This document shows positions 8,460 to 16,571 of a stretch of 60,573 bases of DNA, piece by piece. A program made the translations under genes and the position numbers. Where the stretch lies: positions 1-60,573 of the forward strand of contig WRIY01000013.1 in assembly GCA_009782515.1 (NCBI GenBank), written 5' to 3'. The stretch's first letter is position 1. Each line of letters starts with the position of its first letter. The notes beneath the pieces are model-generated. The model had not been told where the DNA came from and did not search any database. It saw nothing but the letters and a program-made list of their open reading frames with translations. Source of the stretch: Eubacteriaceae bacterium. Its GTDB lineage: Bacteria; Bacillota; Clostridia; Eubacteriales; Anaerofustaceae.

Positions 8460-9917
8460 CTAAATCGCCGGCTCAGGCTGGAATTCCCTGTTGCTCTTTA
8501 TGTACATATAGATTACAAAGCTTATACCAATAGCGCTAGTGGTTATAGGTATTGCCCACATCCATGGCTTTTGCCAGGTTTCATTCGGGTTTTGTATGGA
8601 AACTGCCTTTGTAATAGTCTGGCCATCATTCAGCGTTGCTGTGATTGTCACCTTGCCCGGAGCAATTGTCTTAAAATTGCCCAGCGCATCGATTGTAGCA
8701 AACTCCGTATTGTCCACAGACCACGAAGCAAGGCTGTCTTCCAATGTATACACAAGGCTCAGAGGGTATGTCTCATTGAGCTTAATAGGATCAGTCAAGC
8801 CTGCGATATCTGCGGGGTACTGCACATCCATGTTTTGAACAACAGTGACTTTGGCAATTTTGCTTTTAGCAGCTGAATATTCGTTTTCTGAATGAACGTT
8901 CATTACTTCGCAATAGTAATACATAGATCCTGCAAGGCTGGTTTCAGGCTTGCAGAATGCAGATGAGTCAACTCCATATTCGGAGCCTGTAAAAGCATTG
9001 TCTCTTGATGAGTACCATTGGCATTGGATGGTTCCGCCATCCGGCGAAGTTGCCTCAACTGAAAGCTGAACGCTGTCGCCTTGCTTAACAGTTATGCTCA
9101 CTGGCTGCGCTGTAATAACCGGGGCTTTGGGAGCAGCCTTTGCAACAGTGACTCTAACGCGGGATGTGCTGGTAGAAAGGTTTGTAACCAGCTGGCCTTC
9201 GGTGCCTATATATGAAGCTTCAATGAAGTAATAAGTAGTGCCTTCCTTGCTCGTAGTCCTTGAGAGCCTCTTTGATGTTTCGCCGACAAGGATGTTTGGG
9301 CTTGATTGCGATCCCGAGTACCATTGGTAGCTAAGAATTTTGCCTGACATCGAAGTAGAGTTTAGCAGGGACGCTTCAATAGTGAAGCTTTCGCCTTCAA
9401 CGATATCTACGACTTGGCGGCTGTAGGATACAGACGGTACGGGGTTAGGATCTGGCTTTGGCTCTTCGCCTTCGCCCTCTCCTTCGCCTTCACCCTGGCC
9501 CTCTCCTTCACCCTGGCCTTCGCCTTCGCCCTCCCCTTCGCCAAGCTCTGCTTTGAAAGTCACTTTGGCTACGCTGCTTGTTATTGACTCTCCCGTGCGT
9601 GTATTGGTAACTATGACAGCATAATACCTGGTGCCTTCAATATCATCAGCAGGCCATGCAGCGCCAGCGTCTTCATGCCAGCCGGCTGAGTGAAGGCCGG
9701 ATGCATCTTCTGTCTCAGATACCAGCCATTCATATTCAAGGCTGTCACCTGTAAGAGTGCTTGCCTCTACGCTCAGGCTGTAGCCTGTTCCGGTTTTTCT
9801 TTCTGCTCCCTGAGGCTGTGAGGTAATATAGGGCATAGTGTCAGTATCAGCGAAAACAGGAATATATGTAGATAATACCAGAGCTGCAGCTAATAGAATT
9901 GCCGCTTTTCTTCCCAT
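8460..9917 (-). CDS. Secreted Ig-like surface protein with C-terminal membrane anchor
   Basis: 485 aa. Start chosen at the ATG 9917, 5 bp after GGAGG; the longer TTG start at 9929 overlaps that site. A signal peptide (RKAAILLAAALVLSTYIPVFA) leads to an Ig-like domain, a Gly-Glu/Gly-Gln linker (about residues 125-157), two more Ig-like domains with the repeated YQWYSG / CQWYSS core, then a Big_2-type domain (WSVDNTEFATIDALGNFKT) and a final transmembrane helix (WAIPITTSAIGISFVIYMYI) with a short tail. Likely an adhesin or cell-surface scaffold. The linker is encoded by a 6-bp-based repeat and could vary in length between strains. Confidence 0.85.
   Translation of the reverse strand: MGRKAAILLAAALVLSTYIPVFADTDTMPYITSQPQGAERKTGTGYSLSVEASTLTGDSLEYEWLVSETEDASGLHSAGWHEDAGAAWPADDIEGTRYYAVIVTNTRTGESITSSVAKVTFKAELGEGEGEGEGQGEGEGQGEGEGEGEGEEPKPDPNPVPSVSYSRQVVDIVEGESFTIEASLLNSTSMSGKILSYQWYSGSQSSPNILVGETSKRLSRTTSKEGTTYYFIEASYIGTEGQLVTNLSTSTSRVRVTVAKAAPKAPVITAQPVSITVKQGDSVQLSVEATSPDGGTIQCQWYSSRDNAFTGSEYGVDSSAFCKPETSLAGSMYYYCEVMNVHSENEYSAAKSKIAKVTVVQNMDVQYPADIAGLTDPIKLNETYPLSLVYTLEDSLASWSVDNTEFATIDALGNFKTIAPGKVTITATLNDGQTITKAVSIQNPNETWQKPWMWAIPITTSAIGISFVIYMYIKSNREFQPEPAI
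9460..9542 (-). repeat. Low-complexity hexamer repeat coding Gly-Glu linker
   Basis: About thirteen copies of a CCTTCG/CCCTCT/CCTTCA-type hexamer (plus strand) encode alternating Gly and Glu/Gln. This is a classical substrate for slipped-strand length change, always in frame. Confidence 0.8.
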
Positions 9918-10068
9918 ATAACCCTCCAAATAACAATATAAGGAAATTATAACCTTTCATGAATGTGTAGGAAAGGCCATTTAAGCACTATAATTCCTTT
10001 ACTGGATTATTATTAGTAAATATCTAATATGTGACAATTCCACTATATTTTACGCATGCTGGGAAAGC

Positions 10069-10192
10069 TTTAAAAACGCTGTTTTTAAAATATAAATTCC
10101 AAATTGTGGACAGCTATATTGTTCTTTTGGCGGTTTTAGATATTTGTTAGAAATCACTTAGCCGAAGCTTGGCTCTAAGTGCGGTCTAAAAC
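10069..10192 (+). other. Hairpin-rich leader upstream of bofA
   Basis: The 310-bp gap before bofA holds two structures. One is TTTAAAAAC/GTTTTTAAA (10069-10077 with 10081-10089, 3-nt loop). The other is nested: GTTTTAGA (10133-10140) pairs with TCTAAAAC (10185-10192), and inside it CACTTAG (10155-10161) pairs with CTAAGTG (10175-10181). They may form a leader RNA or be terminators for read-through from the right. No known riboswitch class is recognised. The rest of the gap looks like promoter sequence only. Confidence 0.4.
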
Positions 10193-10240
10193 TTGCCGGC
10201 AATGAATATATTCTACTAGTGTTATTGAGGGGTGCATTAA

Positions 10241-10522
10241 ATGGTTGGCATTGATTTCGCATCAGTAGCAGCTTACTTCGCTGCTCTTATAGCTATGTTA
10301 CTGTTAGGGCTGTTGCTTTTTAGGCTTTTTAAAGTGCCAATGAAGCTTATTAGCAAGCTGTTCTTCAGCTCTCTGATTGGAGGTTTTGCCCTTTTCGGGC
10401 TGAATTGGCTGCTCAGCTTTATCGGATACAGCATTCCAGTCAATATTTTCAATGCAGTATTTGTTGGGTTTCTAGGCGTTCCAGGCTTAATAACAGTTAT
10501 AATACTCAGCTTTATTCTATAA
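10241..10522 (+). CDS. bofA: BofA-family pro-sigma-K processing inhibitor
   Basis: 93 aa, mostly hydrophobic, with three predicted membrane segments. The C-terminal signature GLNWLLSFIGYSIPVN...GFLGVPG is typical of BofA. In Bacillus, BofA holds the SpoIVFB protease inactive in the outer forespore membrane until sigma-K is needed; in Clostridia, where spoIVFB is often absent, its role is less clear. GAGGGG precedes the ATG. It lies 59 bp before ylbJ, another sporulation gene, on the same strand, suggesting an operon. This gene is a main reason to call the host a spore-former lineage. Confidence 0.85.
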   Translation: MVGIDFASVAAYFAALIAMLLLGLLLFRLFKVPMKLISKLFFSSLIGGFALFGLNWLLSFIGYSIPVNIFNAVFVGFLGVPGLITVIILSFIL

Positions 10523-10540
10523 GCAAGGAGAGGCGCTTAA

Positions 10541-10585
10541 ATGGCCTATGAAGCTTGTGAGGCATCGGCGCATAAAAAATTATGA
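10541..10585 (+). CDS. Possible 14-codon leader ORF coupled to ylbJ
   Basis: The ylbJ ATG at 10582 has no ribosome site of its own. A short ORF starting at ATG 10541 has AAGGAG 10 bp upstream and ends in TGA at 10583-10585, overlapping the ylbJ start as ATGA. This is the layout of translational coupling. The encoded peptide is MAYEACEASAHKKL. The coding potential of so short an ORF cannot be proven by eye. Confidence 0.4.
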   Translation: MAYEACEASAHKKL

Positions 10586-11670
10586 AAGAACGAAGCAAGT
10601 TTTACACATACAGCAGCATAGCGCTCATATTTTCCCTTATTTTCTACCTTATTGCAGATCCAATCTCTGCAAGGGAGTCTGCGCTCAATGGCGTTGATGC
10701 CTGGTTTAGAAGGGTAATGCCTTCGGTATTCCCATTTTTTGTGCTTACAGAATATATGCAAAAATCCGGCTTGGCTACACAGATAAGCCTTGTAATGGAG
10801 CCTTTCATGAGCAAAGTGTTTGGAGTGTCAGGAGAAGGCTCCTTTGCATACCTGGCATCGCTTTTCTCAGGCAACCCTCTGGCAGCAAAAATAATAAGCG
10901 ATTTTTACAGCGAGAGAAGGATAAGCCGCAAAGAGGCTTACCAGCTGTTCGCGCTATGCGGAAATTTCGGGCCTGTGTTTACTATATCTACTGTCGGAGT
11001 GGCATTTTACTATTCGCGAAGCCTTGGGTTCCTGCTTTTTGCAGTAGGGCACATATCATGCTTCATTACAGCATTCATTCTCTCAGGCCACAGGGATGGC
11101 AGCCAGCCGGCTGAAAGAGTGCCGCTATCAATTTCCCCAATGGGCTTTCCCAAAGCTTTCGCCGGCGCAGTGAAGGATTCTGTGGTCAGCATCCTTAACA
11201 TTGGAGGCTTTATAGTATTCTTTCAGGTAATAATTGATCTCGTAACCGGCTTTGCCGGCGACTCCCAGGACTCCTTCTTGGCCGCCATTATAGGCTCCTT
11301 TATTGAGATAACAGCAGGCAGTGAAAAGCTGGGCATTTTAAGGCAGGACAATCTTATGCTCTCAGCCGGCCTTGCTTCAGCTGCGCTTGCATGGGGAGGC
11401 TTGAGCATCCTCTTTCAAAGCTTGTCATATATCACAGAGACTGACCTTGAAATATGGCCGTTCATCAAAGCGCGAATAGTGCAAATGGTTGTTTCGTTTG
11501 CGCTTACAGCAGCAGCTATAGCATTCATGCCTATGGATCTAAGCGTGTTCTCAGAGTTTGGGCCGGCAAGCAGCTCAGCGGTGCTATACACATGGGCGCC
11601 TTTCGCAGCCTTTAGCGCAACCAGCGCGCTTGCGCTTTATATACCAAAGCGGATGCGGACTCATAGGTAA
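10582..11670 (+). CDS. ylbJ: Sporulation integral membrane protein YlbJ
   Basis: 362 aa polytopic membrane protein with about eight hydrophobic segments. The nucleoside-recognition (Gate) type blocks are present: FRRVMPSVFPFFVLTEYM near residue 40, LFSGNPLAAKIISDFY near 100 and CGNFGPVFTISTVG near 130. In Bacillus, YlbJ is a sigma-E product needed for spore cortex integrity; its transported substrate is unknown. Follows bofA. The start at 10582 overlaps a short upstream ORF, and a strong terminator follows at 11706. Confidence 0.88.
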   Translation: MKERSKFYTYSSIALIFSLIFYLIADPISARESALNGVDAWFRRVMPSVFPFFVLTEYMQKSGLATQISLVMEPFMSKVFGVSGEGSFAYLASLFSGNPLAAKIISDFYSERRISRKEAYQLFALCGNFGPVFTISTVGVAFYYSRSLGFLLFAVGHISCFITAFILSGHRDGSQPAERVPLSISPMGFPKAFAGAVKDSVVSILNIGGFIVFFQVIIDLVTGFAGDSQDSFLAAIIGSFIEITAGSEKLGILRQDNLMLSAGLASAALAWGGLSILFQSLSYITETDLEIWPFIKARIVQMVVSFALTAAAIAFMPMDLSVFSEFGPASSSAVLYTWAPFAAFSATSALALYIPKRMRTHR

Positions 11671-11705
11671 CAAAGCCGAAGCAATAATCATTATTACGCA
11701 CAAGC

Positions 11706-11733
11706 AAAACCCTCCGTGCCAAAGGAGGGTTTT
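11706..11733. terminator. Bidirectional Rho-independent terminator
   Basis: AAAACCCTCC (11706-11715) pairs perfectly with GGAGGGTTTT (11724-11733) around an 8-nt loop; runs of T/A on both sides make it work for ylbJ (plus) and the cysteine desulfurase (minus). Confidence 0.92.
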
Positions 11734-11750
11734 TGCTTGCCTACTTGCCT

Positions 11751-12890
11751 TTAAAGCGAAAACTGCTGCCTGGCTCTCTTAACAGCCTTAATAACAATGC
11801 CGGCTGCCTTGCCGGCCTCGCCCATCGTGTTGCAGCGCCCGAAGCTAAAGCGGATAGTGCTGCTGCCATAGCCCGGCCTCATTGCTTCAATAACATGCGA
11901 TGGCTCAAGGCCGCCTGCTTTGCACGCAGCGCCTGCAGAAGCGGTAAGGCCATCTGCATCCAGCGCAGCAAGCAGCCTGTCTGCCGGGATTCCTTCAAAC
12001 GAAATGCTCGAAATCCCGGGCAGCCTGTCTGCATCAGCTGAGTTCAAGAAGCATCTTTCGGAGCCTTCCAGCACGCTGTTTTCAAAAAATTCCCGAACTG
12101 CTCTCACTTGCGTGTTCAGTTCGAGCGCTTGCTTTGTTGCGCGCTCGCTTGAGAGGGCAAATGCCTTGGCAAGGAAAACAGGCTGTGTGCCTGCGAATAC
12201 CCCTTGCTCCTGGCTGCCCCCATGAATCAGGCTGTATAGCCGGGTGCCTTTCTTTGCATAAAGCAGCCCGATGCCTTTTGGCCCATACAGCTTGTGGGGG
12301 CATATTGAGAGCATATCTATATCCTCCAGGCTAATCGGCATATGGCCAAAGGCGGCTATAAAGTCAGTATGCACAATAATTCCTGCCTGCCGGCCTATTT
12401 TCGCTATCTCATAAATCGGCTGTATTGCGCCGGTCTCATTGTTTGCCGCCATTACTGAGACAAGCTTTGTATTCTCCCTTACAGCGGCCTCAAAGGCAGC
12501 GGCTGAAACAACCCCTCTTTCATCAGGCATTAAATAGTCGACTTCGTAGCCCCGGCCCTCAAGAGCCCCAAAGCACTCAAGCACGCTTGAATGCTCTATC
12601 GCTGAGGTTATAAAATGGGCCTCACCCGGCTGGTAGCGCAAAGCAGTGCCGAGTATGGCAGCATTAACTGATGCGCTTCCCCCGGGGGAAAACAATGCCT
12701 CAGAAGCCTCAGAGCCGATAAGCCCGGCTATGCTCTCCCTTGCTGCTTCCAGCTCGCTTGCAGCTTTCTGGCCGGCATAGTGAAGCGAAGAAGGGTTCGC
12801 AAAGTTTTTCACCGATGATTCGAAAGCCTGCTGCATTATATCGCTATACGGCTTTGTAGATGCAGCATTGTCAAGGTAAATCGTTTCCAT
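11751..12890 (-). CDS. Cysteine desulfurase (NifS/IscS-like), atypical
   Basis: 379 aa PLP enzyme releasing sulfur from cysteine for Fe-S clusters or thio-modification of tRNA. Seen: LDNAAST at the start, cofactor-stacking His100 (AIEHSSV), ANNETGAIQP, HTD at 174-176, PLP lysine in PHKLYGPKG (Lys200) and the catalytic-loop cysteine in SAGAACKAG. Odd points: the Gln that usually follows HTD as DxVQ is Ala, and the residues before the PLP Lys are CP instead of the usual SG or similar. No iscU or thiI adjacent. It overlaps the end of tadA by 20 bp, so both are one operon; the pairing fits a tRNA-modification role, but that is inference. Confidence 0.87.
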   Translation of the reverse strand: METIYLDNAASTKPYSDIMQQAFESSVKNFANPSSLHYAGQKAASELEAARESIAGLIGSEASEALFSPGGSASVNAAILGTALRYQPGEAHFITSAIEHSSVLECFGALEGRGYEVDYLMPDERGVVSAAAFEAAVRENTKLVSVMAANNETGAIQPIYEIAKIGRQAGIIVHTDFIAAFGHMPISLEDIDMLSICPHKLYGPKGIGLLYAKKGTRLYSLIHGGSQEQGVFAGTQPVFLAKAFALSSERATKQALELNTQVRAVREFFENSVLEGSERCFLNSADADRLPGISSISFEGIPADRLLAALDADGLTASAGAACKAGGLEPSHVIEAMRPGYGSSTIRFSFGRCNTMGEAGKAAGIVIKAVKRARQQFSL

Positions 12891-13308
12891 GCCAGCTCCT
12901 CCTGCTTTTGAAGTAGCCTTTTATCAGGCCTGAGCATTCGTCTTCCAGGATGCCCCCGTAACACTCAACCTTTTTTGCCCTGGGGTGGCTGAGAAGGCTG
13001 TAAGCGCTGCCGCATGCACCATAATCATAGTCGTATGCCCCAAACACTATCTTGGAAACCCCCGCTGTTACCAACGCCCATGTGCACATAGGGCATGGCT
13101 CGAGCGTGATATAGCAGCTGGAGCCTCTTGCATTGCTGCCGGCGCTGGCCAGCGCTATTAGCTCTGCATGGCTAAAGGGCCCTTTTGCAGTGTTTGACGA
13201 ATAGTACATTTCGCCGTTAAGTGCAATAATAATGCAGCCTATTGGTATATCTCCGCGCTCAAGCGCTTTATGGGCTTCATTAATCGCTAAATTCATATAA
13301 TAATCCAT
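12871..13308 (-). CDS. tadA: tRNA-specific adenosine deaminase / nucleoside deaminase
   Basis: 145 aa, normal for the family. The zinc site is complete: HAE at FSHAELIAL (about residues 66-74) and PCPMC at EPCPMCTWAL near residue 92. TadA converts A34 to inosine in tRNA-Arg(ACG). A guanine-deaminase or generic cytidine/nucleoside deaminase of the same fold is an alternative. The short C-terminal helix ends in the overlap with the desulfurase gene downstream. Confidence 0.85.
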   Translation of the reverse strand: MDYYMNLAINEAHKALERGDIPIGCIIIALNGEMYYSSNTAKGPFSHAELIALASAGSNARGSSCYITLEPCPMCTWALVTAGVSKIVFGAYDYDYGACGSAYSLLSHPRAKKVECYGGILEDECSGLIKGYFKSRRSWHGNDLP

Positions 13309-13581
13309 TTTATGCTAACTATTTCAGTTTTTTGGCGCTGTAATCATGCTATAATTAATATTAAGCCGTTTGCTATAGTTGCAAACACTGTTTTAGCATA
13401 ATCTGAAAAAAACCGCTTGCGGCTATCAGGCATTGCTTACGCGATAGGCCCCGCCGCATTTTACAAAGCAAGCAGTTGCTGCCACAATGCTTAGCTGAAA
13501 ATACATAGAGAGGGGCGCGCTTTCCCCAATGTTTCATGGTATTGCATTAATCGCTATGAAAAATTCCCCAGCGCGGCTTAA

Positions 13582-15057
13582 ATGGATTTATTAGAGCTTC
13601 AGAACGGTTCAGATATACGCGGGGTAGCCATAGCCTCCCCGGACAATGCAGCTACTCTGGATGTTATAGCTGCTGAGAAGATAGGCGCAGCTTTCGCCAC
13701 ATGGCTAAAAGAGGCCAAAGGCATTATCAAGGCTGTTATTTCTGTCGGCAGGGATCCCCGCTTAAGCGGCAAGGAGCTGAGCGCCGCCTTCATTAAGGGG
13801 CTCTACAAAGGGGGTGCGCACAGCGTATATGATTTTGATATATGCACAACTCCGGCAATGTTCGTTTCAACGCAGCCAAACCTGCTTGACTGCGACGCTG
13901 CAGCAATAGCAACAGCAAGCCACCTTCCGCGCGACAGAAATGGCTTTAAGCTCTTCACAAAGGAAGGCGGCTTGAGCGATATTGACATAAAAGCGGTGCT
14001 ATACACTGCCCAGCGTGACATCAGCTACAAGCCTTCAAACAAAACCGCGCAGAAAGCCAACTTTCTGGACACATACGCGAAGACACTGGTAGAGGGCATT
14101 CAGCACGCAACCCTCTCCCTCAAGCCATTTGAGGGCCTAAAGATTATGGTTGACGCAGGCAACGGATCCGGAGGCTTCTTTGCAGAAAAGGTGCTCTCGC
14201 CGCTAGGGGCAGACACCTCCAGCTCCCAGTTTCTTGAGCCGGATGGCGAATTCCCGAACCATATGCCAAATCCGGATAACCAGAATGTCATGGATGCATT
14301 CTGCCAGGCAGTCAAGCGTGCAAATGTTGATTTAGGGATTATTTTTGACACTGACGTTGACCGCGCAGCGATCGTTGAGAGCGATGGCAGCCCTATTGCC
14401 AAGAGCAAGCTTATAGCGCTTGTTTCCGAGGTTGTGCTCCTTGAAAACCCCGGCAGCATAATTGTGACTGATTCGGTGACATCAACCTCCCTCACTTCAT
14501 TTATTCGCGCCAGGGGGGGCCACCACCATCGGTACAGGCGCGGCTACAGCAATGTTATCAACGAAGCAAAGCGCCTTGACAGAATGAGCGGCAATTGCGC
14601 GCTTGCCATTGAGACATCAGGCCATTGCGCTTTTAAGGAGAACAATTTTCTTGATGACGGAGCCTACCTTGCTGTAAAGGCCCTAATCTTTTATTCAATG
14701 CTCAGAAAGCAAGGCTTATATATATCAGACGCTTTGTCGGGCTACCAGGACCCGCTGGAGGAGCTGGAGAAGCGGGTTAGGCTCATAGAAACTGCCAACA
14801 GGAATATAGGCGCCCAGATCGTCAACGATTTCGAGCTGTTTGCCTCTTCGATAGAAGGCTGGGAAATAGACGAGCCCAACTACGAAGGCAACAGGGCCAA
14901 AACAGACTATGGCTGGATACTTGTAAGGCAAAGCCTGCATGAGCCGGAGCTTGTGGTCAATATAGAATCTGATGAGGCTGGAGGCGCGCTCAAGCTCTAT
15001 GAGAAATTCCAGGAATTTATTCGGATGTATGAAAACAGCACAAAGCTGGATTTTTAG
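13582..15057 (+). CDS. Phosphomannomutase/phosphoglucomutase (alpha-D-phosphohexomutase)
   Basis: 491 aa, four-domain enzyme interconverting hexose 6- and 1-phosphates for cell-wall and polysaccharide precursors. Catalytic phosphoserine loop TASHLPRDRNGFK near residue 112, metal loop DTDVDRA near 260, sugar loop ETSGHCAFKENN near 345, phosphate-binding C-terminal domain. The Ser loop reads SHLP instead of SHNP, a variant known in this family. The 270-bp gap upstream has no gene; the ATG lacks a strong ribosome site. The next gene, a flavodoxin-like protein, follows by 21 bp. Confidence 0.88.
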   Translation: MDLLELQNGSDIRGVAIASPDNAATLDVIAAEKIGAAFATWLKEAKGIIKAVISVGRDPRLSGKELSAAFIKGLYKGGAHSVYDFDICTTPAMFVSTQPNLLDCDAAAIATASHLPRDRNGFKLFTKEGGLSDIDIKAVLYTAQRDISYKPSNKTAQKANFLDTYAKTLVEGIQHATLSLKPFEGLKIMVDAGNGSGGFFAEKVLSPLGADTSSSQFLEPDGEFPNHMPNPDNQNVMDAFCQAVKRANVDLGIIFDTDVDRAAIVESDGSPIAKSKLIALVSEVVLLENPGSIIVTDSVTSTSLTSFIRARGGHHHRYRRGYSNVINEAKRLDRMSGNCALAIETSGHCAFKENNFLDDGAYLAVKALIFYSMLRKQGLYISDALSGYQDPLEELEKRVRLIETANRNIGAQIVNDFELFASSIEGWEIDEPNYEGNRAKTDYGWILVRQSLHEPELVVNIESDEAGGALKLYEKFQEFIRMYENSTKLDF

Positions 15058-15078
15058 CTGTAAACAAGAGGTGATATT

Positions 15079-15654
15079 ATGAAAGCGCTTATTATTTCCG
15101 GCAGCCCCAAAAGGGAAGGGCTTTGCTTTGATCTTAGTGCAGCAATTAAGCAGGGCTATATTGACGGAGGCTGCGAAACAGAGACAGTATACCTTGACTC
15201 TATCGAGAGGTGCCATGTTTGCAGTGGCGGGTGGGGCACCTGCCGCTCAGAAAACAAGTGCGCATTTGGAAGTGACGGCTTTGACGAAGCCCACTCAAAA
15301 ATAAAGGAAGCTGATGTGTACTGCTTTGTTACCCCTGTATATTGGCAGGAATGCTCCGAGCCCCTGAAAGCATTCATTGACAGGCTTCGCCGCTGTGAGT
15401 TCGGCACAAAAGGGGCGCTTGCAGGGAAGCGGGCGCTGCTGGCAGCGTCTGCAGGAGGCTCTGGAAATGGCATCATAGCATGCCTTGATCAGCTCTCCCG
15501 ATTTGCCAGCCATACGAATATGAGAGTCTTTGATTTAATTGGCCAAAACCGCTGGAATGCTTCATATAAGCAAAAAGCAGCATACGAAGCTGCTAAAGCG
15601 CAAGCCGAAACAGAGGCAGAGAGGGCCAGGGCAGAACAAAGCGGCAGCCAGTAG
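15079..15654 (+). CDS. NAD(P)H-dependent FMN reductase-like flavoprotein
   Basis: 191 aa flavodoxin-like fold. FMN phosphate loop ISGSPKREGLCFDL at residues 5-18, CHVCSGGWGTC in the middle (a Cys-rich block found in iron-sulfur flavoprotein relatives) and VTPVYWQECSEPLKAFIDRL. Start ATG has AAGAGGTGAT upstream. The last 30 residues are Ala/Glu-rich and helical. Probably an oxidoreductase for flavin or quinones; substrate unknown. Likely co-transcribed with the phosphohexomutase. Confidence 0.85.
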   Translation: MKALIISGSPKREGLCFDLSAAIKQGYIDGGCETETVYLDSIERCHVCSGGWGTCRSENKCAFGSDGFDEAHSKIKEADVYCFVTPVYWQECSEPLKAFIDRLRRCEFGTKGALAGKRALLAASAGGSGNGIIACLDQLSRFASHTNMRVFDLIGQNRWNASYKQKAAYEAAKAQAETEAERARAEQSGSQ

Positions 15655-15689
15655 CTCAATCAGGTGCATGAACCAATGCTACGGTCTGC

Positions 15690-16571
15690 TCAAATTGCAA
15701 ATGCGCTCTGTGACTTTCTTGCCAGAAGCTTGCCTTTGTCTATATAAAAATCATACGGCCCTATAGAATTGAGCCCTTTATATGCAAAGATGCATTCCGT
15801 TTGGCCGCTAAACGCTATTACTTCTGAATTGGTAACTTTTTTTACTTCATAGCCTTCACCCCACAAAAAGGCGCATGCCTCTTTTATTAGCGGAGCTTCG
15901 GGCCAGAAATGAGATATAAAGCTGAAGCGATGGGCAGTGCACGGGCCGAATTTTGCTATAGCCTGCCTATGGCTCTTTGTTGCATACCCTTTGTTGCTGC
16001 CCAGATCGTACTCGGGGTATTCATTAGCCATGCTGGCCATCTTAGCGTCTCTTGCAACTTTGGCAATAATGGAAGCGCATGCTACCAGATAGCTTTTTTC
16101 ATCGCCTTTGACAATCTCTGTTGAAGGCAATGCGCTCTGAAAGCGCACTGCATCGGTGATAACAGCTTCAGGCTTGGCACTCAGGGCATCAATAGCCCTT
16201 CTCATAGCGAGCTTGGTTGCCTCGAGTATATTCAGCCTGTCTATTTCGAAGTTGTCGCAGATGCCTATGCCATAACTGGCTGCATGGCTTAAAATAATGC
16301 CATTGAGCTTTTTCCTTTTGGCTTCAGAGATCTTCTTAGAGTCATTTACGCCATAGATCAGGCTATCTTCGGGCATTATAACAGCAGCAGCATAAACCGG
16401 CCCGAGCAGGCAGCCTCTCCCGACTTCGTCAACGCCGCATATCAGGGCCATGCCTTTGTCCCTGTATGCAGCTTCCCATGATCTCATTGATATTAGCCTT
16501 GCATGCTCAACGCCAAGCTTTCCTAAAGCTATGTCCCATTCCTTAGCTGTATTTGGTGCACTATTCTCCAT
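15690..16571 (-). CDS. rnhB: Ribonuclease HII with C-terminal extension
   Basis: 293 aa. RNase HII core from about residue 38: CGVDEVGRGCLLGPVYAAAV with the first catalytic Asp/Glu pair, VNDSKKIS, AVITDA and a conserved KGDEKSYLVACASIIAKVARD block. It removes ribonucleotides and RNA primers from DNA. The core ends near residue 220 (HRFSFISHF), leaving about 70 extra residues that vaguely recall the small UPF0102/YraN nuclease often encoded next to rnhB, but key residues of that family are not clear. It overlaps rbgA by 11 bp: mtnN-rbgA-rnhB form one minus-strand operon. Confidence 0.9.
   Translation of the reverse strand: MENSAPNTAKEWDIALGKLGVEHARLISMRSWEAAYRDKGMALICGVDEVGRGCLLGPVYAAAVIMPEDSLIYGVNDSKKISEAKRKKLNGIILSHAASYGIGICDNFEIDRLNILEATKLAMRRAIDALSAKPEAVITDAVRFQSALPSTEIVKGDEKSYLVACASIIAKVARDAKMASMANEYPEYDLGSNKGYATKSHRQAIAKFGPCTAHRFSFISHFWPEAPLIKEACAFLWGEGYEVKKVTNSEVIAFSGQTECIFAYKGLNSIGPYDFYIDKGKLLARKSQSAFAI

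Noticed and set aside
14100..14495. 131-codon antisense frame in the phosphohexomutase
   Set aside because: Ser-rich shadow of a strongly supported gene on the other strand.
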